A DNA stretch of 64,000 nucleotides. Origin: Flaccisagitta enflata. Taxonomy: Eukaryota > Chaetognatha > Sagittoidea > Aphragmophora. Shown one piece after another: positions 55,300-64,000 of this stretch. Under the pieces are notes generated by a model. It ran no database searches and was not told the DNA's origin. It saw only the letters and a list, made by a program, of their open reading frames with translations. The position numbers and the translations under genes are program-made. The stretch is from NCBI GenBank assembly GCA_965153355.1, contig OZ231127.1, forward strand, positions 44,330,001 through 44,394,000, given 5' to 3'. How positions within the stretch are numbered: the stretch's first letter is position 1; every line of letters starts with the position of its first letter.

Positions 55300-55700
55300 G
55301 AAAACTTTGCCAAAACAGGAGATTTTTCATTCATAACTAAACAAGTTTTCCAACTTTTGCAGAAAACAAAAGCAAGGATATTTTCCACTTAGGCAAGAGT
55401 TATTAAAAATAAAAACTTTGCTTTGCAGCCAAACTAAGAGATAATATCACATCATAAAAAATAAAAAACTTTGCCTTGGCAAAGTTTTTAACTTTTTCTA
55501 GCAAAGTTGAAAAACTTTGCCGTAGGCAAGTTTTCATTTTATAACTGAAGCAAAATTTTCCTTCTTGCCGAGGACAAACAAAAATTTTCCACTGGGCAAA
55601 GTTAGCAAAATTAGAAAACTTTACTTTGCGTGGCAAAAATTAAAATATCCTCAACAAAAATAAAAACTTTGTAGCCAGCTAAAGTTTTTTCTTTCAAAGT
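55300..55700. repeat. Degenerate AAACTTTGCC/GGCAAAGTTT repeats
   Basis: Repeated AAAACTTTGCC motifs in both orientations next to the inverted hAT-like copy. No coding signal. Confidence 0.55.
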
Positions 55701-55952
55701 CCTAACAAAGGGGTGTTCCAAGGTGAATTTTGCCGCTTGGCAAAGATGTAAGCGAGGTTTATTTACCATATCTGAATGTGGCGAATGAAAGATGTTCTTG
55801 TTCTCTATGATGAGTGGAGATAATATCCTCACTATGCCCAAACAAAGATATGGAAAGGCCATGTGAGCCCTCACTGACTAGACCCTGCAGCATCACTCCT
55901 ATATGATAGGTGGAACAATATCCCTCACTATACCGTAACTGAAGTACAGACG

Positions 55953-56346
55953 GGACCCTAATAAGAGCGGAGGAGGGACCTAAAGTGTTACATGCCCCCC
56001 CTACAGCTCACGCTGTTCGCTATGGTTCAATCACCCCACATTGCAGGTGGCGAAGATACTTTAGGTGAATATAATGGCTATCGCGGCGACTTTTCCAATT
56101 TCCACCTTGAACCCCCCCAAACCACTCCAAAAGCTCGGAAAATTGAATATTTTTTTTTCTCAAATTTTAATCCAAATTTGGCCCTTTGAGGGGGTTAACG
56201 GTGGAAATTGGAAAATCGCCACGGTGGCGCCAATTGTATCCAACTAAGGTGTCAACTGCCACTGCAAATGAGAAAATTGATTGAACCATGTGAGCTGTAG
56301 GGGGGCATGTAAAATACCCGGGTCCCTCCTCCGCTCTATTAGGTCC
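55953..56346. repeat. Nested palindrome, copy of 12400-12791
   Basis: Same arms and same CCACGGTGGCGCC core as in the DDAH-intron copy, with scattered differences. Confidence 0.8.
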
Positions 56347-56347
56347 T

Positions 56348-59300
56348 CTTGATTAAATCAAAAGTGTGACAGATTGATTAAATCAAAAGTGTGACAGAGA
56401 AATGGAATGACAGCCGGACGTACAGAGCAAGGTTTAGTTGCGTTCATGCAACTGAAAACAGCATCTTTAATTCTGGGAAAACATCTACACAGAAGCAAAA
56501 ATGTCAGAACAAGTTTCCCACCCCGCGGAAGAGACCTGTTTCAGGTATTTAAGAGCTGCCACCTTCCAATTTTTTCACATTTCACTCCCAAATTGTCCCC
56601 TGCATGTGGGAAACTGCCGAAAAAAATCTAGCACGAATTTTTCCCTGTCCATCCCCTTGCAATTGAACCTCAGTTGGCACTCTTAATGGCTTAGTCAGGG
56701 AGCTTAACAGCAGAAACTAAAGTGTAGGGTAAAAATTGCCAAAAAGCTCTGGAACTTCACTATTCTGACATATTTTTTCGTGCTGAACACAAATCTGACC
56801 TCCATTTTGAAATATTTTTTGGGCCACCCTTTCAAAAATCTATTTTTTTGCAATTTTTGAGGTAAAAATGCACTTTTTGGCTATTTGGAGTACACTGTTG
56901 TCACTTGGTTGTGTTTTTTAGGCAAACCTAACAAGAACTGAAGTGAATACACAGTTTACGGGCATGTGGCGGCCTTACAGGAACTGTAAATTGCTAAAAA
57001 CAGGCAAAAAACAGGCCAAAAAAAGCCTAAAATAGCCAAAATTGGCGTTTTCATCAAATATATCATTGATATTCAAAAATTTTCCGCTAATCTTTCTCAA
57101 TTCAGTCAGAACTGGGTTAAATATACTCAATGTGAGCATTGGATACTGATGCGGGGGTCATACCAGGCCAAAAACAGGTCAAAAATAGTCTAAATGGCTA
57201 AAGTTGGCACTTTCATCACATAGATCATTGCTACATAGAATTTTTTCGCTAATCTCACTCAATCCAGCCAGGACTAGGTCAAATATACTAATTGAGAGCT
57301 CTAGCCACTGATATGGGGGTCATAACAGGCAAAAAACAGACCAAAAATAGCCTAAAATGACCAAAAATGGCATTTTCTGAAAACAGATTGTTGTTATTCA
57401 CAATCTCACTTAATCCATTCAGAACTAGGTTAAATACACTCATTGAGAGCTTTGGGCACTGATAACAGGCCAAAAACAGGCCAAAAATAACCTATAATAG
57501 TCAAAATTGGCATTTTCTTTAATCTGATCAATGTTATTCAGAATCTCACTCACTCCAGTCAGAACTAGATCAAATATACTCATTGAGAGCTTTGGAATTT
57601 GATACTTGGGCCACAACAGGCTAAAAATGGCCTAAAATAGCCAAAATTGATATTTTAATTTAATAAATTTTAGTTGTTTGGAATTTTTTTGTAAATCTCA
57701 TTCAATCCAGTCAAAATATGTACTCATTGAGATCTCTGGACACTGATACCAGGGTCATAGCAGGCCAAAAACAGGCAAAAAATGACCTCAAATGGCCAAA
57801 ATTGGCATTTTCATCAAGAAGGTCATTGTCTTAAAGAATGTTTTTGCCAATCTCACTCAGTCTAGTCAAAACTAGGTCAGATATACATATCCAGATCTTT
57901 GGAAACTGATACCGGGGTGATGATAGGCCTTAAACAGGCCCATTTTTTGCCTGTTTTTAGCCTGTTATGCCCTGGTATTGATGTCCAAAGCTCTCAATGA
58001 GTATATTTGACCTAGTTTTGACTGGATTTGATGAGATTGGTTTGAAAATGCTGAATAAAAAAATTTTTTGGCCTGTTTCACAGCCCCGGTATCAATGTCA
58101 AAATCTCTTAATGAATATATTTGTCCTAGTTTTGACTGGACATAGTGAGATATACAAAAATTTCACATATTATAATTTTTTTTGATAAAAACGTCAATTT
58201 TGGCAATTTATGCTATTATTGGCCTGTTTTTGGCCTGTCATGGCCTCAGTATCAGTGTTCAAAGATCTGACATAGTTCTGACTGGATTGAGTGAGATTGG
58301 CAAAAAAATGACAATTTTGGCCATTAAAGGTCATTTTTAGCCTGTTTTTGGCCTGTTGTTATCCTGGTAGCAGTGTCCAGAAAATTAAATGAGTATAAAT
58401 ATCCTAATCCTGACTGGATTGAGTGAGATTTACAAAAAAATTCCAACCAAGTGCTTTCACGCTCAAGGAAGAAATCCTGATAATAATGTTTTTTTCACAA
58501 CTAAAATTTATTAGATTAAAATGTCAATTTTGGCCATTTTAGGCTATTTTTGGTCTGTTGTGGCCCTAGTATCAATTTCCAAAGCTCTCAATGAGTATAT
58601 TTGATCTAGTTCTGACTGGAGTGAGTGAGATTAGTGAAAAAATTCTGAATAACAATGATCAGATTAAAGAAAATGCCAATTTTGGCCATTTTAAGTCATT
58701 TTTGGCCTGTTATGACCCCTGTATCAGTGCCCAAAGCTCTCAATGAGTTTATTTGACCTAGTTCTGAATGGATTAAGTGAGATTAACAAAAGAATTGTGA
58801 ATAACAACAATATGTTTATTGAAAATGCTGATTTTGGCCATTATAGGCTATTTTTGGCCTGTTATGACCCCCGTATCAGTGGCTAAAGCTCTCAATTAGT
58901 ATACTTGACCTAGTTCTGGCTGGATTGAGTGAGATTAGCGAAAAAATTCTGCATAGCAATGATCTATGTGATGAAAATGCCGACCTTGGCCATTTTACAC
59001 CATTTTTGACCTGTTTTTGGCCTGGTATGACCCCCGCATCAGTGTCCAATGCTCTCATTGAGTATATTTGACCTAGTTCTGACTGGATTGAGTGAGATTA
59101 GCAGAAAAATTTTAAATATCAATGATATATTTGATGAAAACGCCAATTTTGACCATTTTAGGCTATTTTTGGCCTGTTTTTTGCCTGTTTTTAGCAATTT
59201 ACAGTTCCTGTAAGGCCGCCACATGCCTGTCAACTGTGTATTCACTTCAGTTCTTGTTACGTTTGCCTAAAAAACGCAACCAGGTGATAACAGTGTACTC

Positions 59301-59945
59301 CAAATGGCCAAAAAGTGCATTTTTACCCCAAAAATTGCAAAATAATGGATTTTCGAAAGGGTGGCCCAAAAAATATTTCAAAATGGAGGTCAGATTCGTG
59401 TTCAGCACAGAAAAATATGTCAGAATGGTGAAGTTCCAGAACTTTTTGGCAATTTTTACCCTACACTTTAGTTTCTGCTGTTAAGCTCCCTGATTAGGCT
59501 GTTAAGAATACCGACTGAGGTTCAATTGCAAGGGGATGGACGGGAAAATTCGTGCTAGATTTTTTTTTTGACGGTTTTCCCACATGCAGGGGACAATTTG
59601 GGAGTGAAATGTGAAAAAATTGGAAGGTGGCAGCTCTTAAATACCTGAAACAGGTCTCTTCCGCGGGGTGGGAAACTTGTCCTGACATTTTTGCTTCTGT
59701 GTAGATGTTTTCCCAGAATTAAAGATGCTGTTTTCAGTTGCATGAACGCAACTAAACCTTGCTCTGTACGTCCGGCTGTCATTCCATCTCTCTGTCACAC
59801 TTTTGATTTAATCAATCTGTCACACTTTTGATTTAATCAATCTGTCACACTTTTGATTTAATCAATCTGTCACACTTTTGATTTAATCAATCTGTCACAC
59901 TTTTGATTTAATCAATCTGTCACACTTTTGATTTAATCAAATTTA
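56348..59945. repeat. 3.6-kb palindrome of about 150-bp units
   Basis: Both outer ends carry the 25-bp GATTAAATCAAAAGTGTGAC repeat in opposite orientation. The arms switch orientation near 57940 (AGGCCCATTTTTTGCCTG). It is the inverted counterpart of 8821-12290. Confidence 0.85.
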
Positions 59946-60253
59946 TTTCTTTTAGACATGTTAAACTAAGTCATTCCAAGTCATAGTCATTTTAGTTAAT
60001 TTTGTCATTTAAGTAAATTTTGTAATTGATATCAATTAACGTCAATTAAGGTCATTCACAGTTAATCCAAATGCTTTTTACTCATTTGGGGATATTCTAT
60101 GTCATTCTAAGGTATTTTTTGTCATTTTTAGATGCGTCCTTGCTTCTCTATAATAGGCTTTGTCCGTTGGTTCGTCGGTCGATAAAGCATTCATTCAAAA
60201 CATCTAATCATAAATAAGCCATTTAACACCTCGGAAAATGGCTGATTTTGACA

Positions 60254-60450
60254 AGGCCAAATACACCGCTACTGAAGTCATGCGAGTGGGAAGGGGTGGT
60301 GATAATCTAGTCATCCAAGGATGGCACATGGTCAGCGGTACCCGATGCCCTGCTGGAAGTGATCCAGTAAAGAAGTGGAGTGAGAGCAACGGCTCCAAAG
60401 GGCCGATGTCCTGTAGAACACCGGTGAATTTCGAGTCGCCTGACAGAAAA
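60254..60450 (+). repeat. Dispersed short element, head-plus-tail form
   Basis: Intact copy of the element at 8290-8520, inside the inverted hAT-like copy. Confidence 0.8.
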
Positions 60451-60483
60451 CTCTCGATGTTTCCACTCTCTCTTGCTCGCGCT

Positions 60484-60569
60484 TGCACGCTCGTTTGTGT
60501 GTGTATGTGTGTGTTTGTGTGTGTGTTTGTGTGTTTGTTTGTGTGTTTGTTTGTGTGTTTGTGTGTGTT

Positions 60570-60665
<96 letters not shown>

Positions 60666-60732
60666 TGAGACATTCACACACTCTCTCTCTCTCTCTCTCT
60701 CTCACTCCCTCTCTCTCTCTCTCTCTCTCTCT
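60484..60732. repeat. (GT)n, (GA)n and (CT)n microsatellites
   Basis: Inverted counterpart of 8060-8272 with a longer GA tract. Confidence 0.95.
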
Positions 60733-60925
60733 TTCATCGACAGAAGAACATTTATTTTCCGCAATTGTTCCTGATAAATCAGCAAAATCAACTTGATTTA
60801 AGTAACAAAACCTTCGGAAGTATACTCGGCATTTAGCTAAAACATTTGTACAATCCGGAACAAGGGCCGAAACAAGAACATTTGTTGTTGTTTGCCCTCC
60901 AAGCCGAGCCCTTGGAACAACCCTA

Positions 60926-61735
60926 TCCCTAACCCTAAACTCAACCCACTCCCCAACCCTAAACTCAACCCACTCCCTAACCCTAAACTCAACCCACTCC
61001 CTAACCCTAAACTCAACCCACTCCCTAACCCTAAACTCAACCCACTCCCTAACCCTAAACTCAACCCACTCCCTAACCCTAAACTCAACCCACTCCCTAA
61101 CCCTAAACTCAACCCACTCCCTAACCCTAAACTCAACCCACTCCCTAACCCTAAACTCAACCCTAGCCCTAACCCTAAACTCAACCCTAGCCCTAACCCT
61201 AAACTCAACCCTAGCCCTAACCCTAAACTCAACCCTAGCCCTAACCCTAAACTCAACCCTAGCCCTAACCCTAAACTCAACCCTAGCCCAACTCCTAAAC
61301 TCAACCCTAGCCCCTAACCCCTCCTCAACCCTAGCCCTAACCCTAAACTCAACTCAGCCTAACCCTAAACTCAACCCTAGCCCTAACCCTAAACTCAACC
61401 CTAGCCCTAACCCTAGCCCTAACCCTAAACTCAACCCTAGCCCTAACCCTAAACTCAACCCTAGCCCTAACCCTAAACTCAACCCTAGCCCTAACCCTAA
61501 ACTCAACCCTAGCCCTAACCCTAAACTCAACCCTAGCCCTAACCCTAAACTCAACCCTAGCCCTAACCCTAAACTCAACCCTAGCCCTAACCCTAAACTC
61601 AACCCTAGCCCTAACCCTAAACTCAACCCGGGCCCTAACCCTAAACTCAACCCGGGCCCTAACCCTAAACTCAACCCGGGCCCTAACCCTAAACTCAACC
61701 CGGGCCCTAACCCTAAACTCAACCCTAGCCCTAAT
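60926..61735. repeat. Telomere-like 24-bp satellite, C-rich strand on +
   Basis: The unit is four hexamers, CCCTAA CCCTAA ACTCAA and then CCCACT (first third), CCCTAG (middle) or CCCGGG (last few). Each version occupies its own block, and copies within a block are nearly identical. Confidence 0.95.
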
Positions 61736-62398
61736 TGGAAAGGGGGAGTGGGCCCCTCCCCACTCCTGCCCTTCCCCGGTCGCCATTCCCCACTCCTCCT
61801 TCAGTAATATGGTGAGTGGGGAGTGGGTAGTGGCAAGTGTTCCTTTTTGGGAATTTTTGTCTTTGCCCACTACCGATTTTGTTTTCAAAAACATCAAAAA
61901 GCAGCGAAAAATAGAAAACGCGCGCCTCCTATAGGGATCGCGACGAGTGGGGAAGGGGAATGCGAAAAAAATGTGTTTTATCAGTTTATTCTTGACGGAT
62001 ATTGATAAATGGATGAAAAAAACGTGTTTTGTAAAATAAAGAGTGGGGAAGGGCAGGAGTGGGGAAGGGCAGGAGTGGGGAAGGGCGAGTGGGCAAGGGC
62101 GAGTGGGGAAGGGCGAGTGGGGAAGGGCGAGTTGGGCAGGGGCAGGGGCAGTGGGAGAGGAAGAGTGGCTCAATTTCAGAGACTGTCTGCATTAAATTTG
62201 TGTTTCCCATAGCCATTCTGCATTTCCCCTTCCCCACTCCTGCCCTTCCCCACTCCTGCCCTTCCCCACTACTCGAGAAGGGTAATATTCTTAACAACTG
62301 CCCAAATTTTTAGCGATAGTCTTTAAAAAAATAGGTCCTCTTTTTAAAAATTACTTGCTAAAAACTGTTAAAAACATTTTTTAGCTTGCCCCCCCCTG

Positions 62399-62404
62399 GG
62401 AATT
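62399..62404. repeat. Target-site duplication, right (GGAATT)
   Basis: Exact match to 50042-50047. Confidence 0.75.
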
Positions 62405-62454
62405 TGTCTAAAATCCTTTTTCACTCCTAACTTAATAGAAAGAAATAAGAATAG

Positions 62455-62735
62455 TCGCAAAAGCGTTAGATGGTCAGCGGTACCCGTTGCCCCTATGTGA
62501 GTGTATGTGGGTGTGAGGTGGTAAGAGGGGCAGCGGCCCCGAAGGAAATTGAGCCCTGAGCCTGGGATTCAAGCTCGAGACTGTGATTTGGGCTTGAGGC
62601 TGCGATTTGAGCTTTGAAGTCAGGGGGGGGGGACGGAGGAGGAGGAGGAGGAGAAGGAGAAGGAGAAAATTTCTCCCTGTGTGAAAGCATAGGTCATCGG
62701 CCCCTTCGGGGCCGCTACCCAAAAAACAAAACAAA
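62455..62735. repeat. Short 22-bp-type element
   Basis: GTCGCAAAAGCGTTAGATGG, GGGGCAGCGGCCCCGAAGG, three to four GGGCTTGAGGCTGCGATTTG-like units, a (GGA)n tract and CATAGGTCATCGGCCCCTTC. Confidence 0.82.
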
Positions 62736-62764
62736 ATTTTTAGATTTCATGGAATATGTTGGGT

Positions 62765-63480
62765 AGGACCCCTTTTTGTGCAGCGGCCCCGAAGAGGACA
62801 AAGTCCCGTAGAACACAGGGAGAATCTGTCTGTCCATCCGTATTTCCATTTATCTGTCCGTCCCCCCCAGCCCTATCCTCAGGGCTTTGTCTCCCTTGGG
62901 ACCAAATCCAAACTACATGGCCCAAATCCAAGCAAAATAACCCAAATCCAAGCAAATTGGTCCAAATCTGGCTAGAAAACCTAAATTTTGGTCTTAGACC
63001 TAGATTCTGGCTTCTAATACCTAGATTCTGGCTTCTAAAACCCACATCCTAGCCTTAGAGATCCTGATCTTGACCTCTGGGACCCTGATTCTGGCCTCTT
63101 GAGACTCAGGTTCTGGCCTCAAACACCTAAATCCTGGACTCAAGAGACTCAAATCCCGGCATTTGAGACCAAGAAATCATATTCTGGCCTTAAAGACCCA
63201 GATCCTGGCCTGCTACCCCTCAACTTAACCTACAAACTACCAAAGAAGGGCACGGGTGCTGTCCTGCATATAGTGCCCTTTGTCATTTCTCCATGTTACT
63301 CCATGACAGTTTAAATTACAGGGCATCTTGGACAGAGGGAAGGCAGACAGGACGGATGTACAGATGGACAGATTCCCCCCATGTTCTACAGGACTTTGTC
63401 CCCTTCGGGGCCGCTGCCCTGCTCCCCCTTAACCTAAATCACATACTCAAGCAGGGCATGGGTACCGCTGACCACTTACT
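62765..63480. repeat. 22-bp-type element, diverged units
   Basis: GTGCAGCGGCCCCGAAGAGG at the left and TTGTCCCCTTCGGGGCCGC at the right enclose units such as ACCTAGATTCTGGCTTCTAA and CTCAAATCCCGGCATTTGAG. Confidence 0.78.
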
Positions 63481-63519
63481 GCCTTTGGGCTGCTATTAGC
63501 CTTCCCAGCGGCATGAGTT

Positions 63520-63870
63520 TTTGGGCAGCGGCCCCAAAGGGCCGATGTCCTGTAGGACACAGAGGTGAATTTCCAGACATCCGTAACGCCGTACAAACGT
63601 CCCCCCCTGAAGCTTCTCAAGCCTCAAATTCCCATTGAATTACATGGGAAATTGACAAAATACAAACTCCCCATTGAAAAACAAAAGAAAATTAAAAAAA
63701 AAAAATGATTCCCATTGAATAACATAGAAAATTAATGAAAATTGAGAAAAATTTAAATTTTTTTCCCTTTGGGGCCGTTGCCCTGCTCTCACTCCAATCC
63801 TTCAGCTAATCTCTCCAAGCAGGGCATCAGGTACCGCTGACCATGTGCTATCCTTGGATGATTTGTTATT
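63520..63870. repeat. Short element without array
   Basis: GGGCAGCGGCCCCAAAGGGC and GATGTCCTGTAGGACACAGA open it; GGGGCCGTTGCCCTGCTCTC and GGTACCGCTGACCATGTGC close it. The middle is A-rich CCCATTGAA repeats. Confidence 0.7.
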
Positions 63871-64000
63871 CGTGCCTTAGGCGACTTTTCATTGCGAATT
63901 ATAAAATAATATTTTAAAGCCATTTTTCAAAATTCTGTCTGACAGAAAAACAGAAGTAGAGAAAAATCCGACTGATGAGAGCACGTTTTGCAGGAAGCTG

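Larger units (their letters stand above)
55708..60925. mobile_element. Inverted copy of the hAT-like foldback element
   Basis: Read on the minus strand it follows 7867-13043 end to end: the same terminal block, microsatellites, dispersed element, 25-bp repeats, giant palindrome and 12400-type palindrome. The right terminus TAGGGTTGTTCCAAGGG is intact. The left terminus has A for T at its first base (55708). Its palindrome is more complete than in the first copy, because the left arm extends out to the 25-bp repeats (56348-56398). No clean target duplication is visible: the flanks TCCTAACA and TCCCTAAC are only similar. Confidence 0.85.
50048..62398. mobile_element. 12.35-kb inverted-repeat element with 6-bp target duplication
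   Basis: The left end reads CAGGGAGGGGGAAAGCTAAA and the right end, read inward, CAGGGGGGGGCAAGCTAAA. Both continue into AATGTTTT and CAGTTTTTAGCA. The exact 6-bp duplication GGAATT flanks it (50042-50047 and 62399-62404). From the ends inward the arms share (TTTTAGCA)-rich sequence, TAATATTACCCTTCTCGAG-like blocks and an 18-bp GGGGAAGGGC minisatellite. The middle holds a 3.2-kb inverted repeat (51187-54383), telomere-like arrays and an inverted copy of the hAT-like element. No coding frame is recognisable. A 714-bp relative at 35250-35963 has the same ends and also a 6-bp duplication. DNA transposon groups with 6-bp duplications include IS3EU, Dada and Polintons; I cannot assign this one. 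Confidence 0.8.

Noticed and set aside
60926-61735. A true chromosome end
   Set aside because: Units are 24-bp variants, not pure TTAGGG, and about 2.3 kb of other sequence follows on the right.
60837-62173. Open frames of LSLGLG, RVRARVEF and NPLPNPKL repeats
   Set aside because: Translations of the 24-bp telomere-like satellite in different frames, with no unique protein sequence.
50048-64000. MED13 N-terminal exons on the minus strand
   Set aside because: I looked for the conserved N-terminal segments in the available frames and saw none; the open frames here are repeat translations.

Overview
This is a repeat-saturated window of animal (metazoan) nuclear DNA. It holds three spliced protein-coding genes whose exons I assembled by hand from reading-frame continuity, GT/AG splice sites and similarity to known families. 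They are a complete dimethylarginine dimethylaminohydrolase (DDAH, + strand, 4 exons), a complete calcium-responsive transcription factor of the CARF/ALS2CR8 family (- strand, 9 exons), and the 3' half of the Mediator kinase-module subunit MED13 (- strand, 9 exons, start lost beyond the right edge). The gene set, the many introns and the divergence from the vertebrate proteins suggest an invertebrate animal. I cannot name the species. No bacterial-style operon, rRNA, tRNA or CRISPR array was seen.

Layout. 1-6465: mosaic of 22-bp minisatellite elements and three palindromic elements, the last ending 72 bases before the DDAH start codon. 6538-16263: DDAH, whose first intron carries a 5.2-kb hAT-like foldback element (7867-13043, 8-bp target duplication). 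16264-17850: the convergent DDAH/CARF gap. 17851-34090: CARF, read right to left, with a 7.46-kb transposon-like element (24137-31599, 9-bp target duplication) in one intron and a decayed Tc1-like copy in another. 34091-43608: about 9.5 kb between CARF and MED13, holding a 714-bp element with 6-bp target duplications, a 19-bp minisatellite and a palindromic element. 43609-49785: MED13 C-terminal half. 49786-64000: upstream MED13 intron or gene body with no recognisable exon. It is dominated by a 12.35-kb element (50048-62398, 6-bp target duplication) that encloses an inverted copy of the DDAH-intron foldback element and telomere-like 24-bp arrays.

How the genes relate. They are unrelated in pathway: DDAH degrades asymmetric methylarginines that inhibit nitric oxide synthase, CARF is a nuclear DNA-binding activator, and MED13 links the CDK8 module to Mediator. 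CARF and MED13 are tandem on the minus strand; DDAH converges on CARF. The striking feature is the nested set of non-coding inverted-repeat elements. Four of them have both terminal inverted repeats and target-site duplications visible, yet none contains a recognisable transposase.
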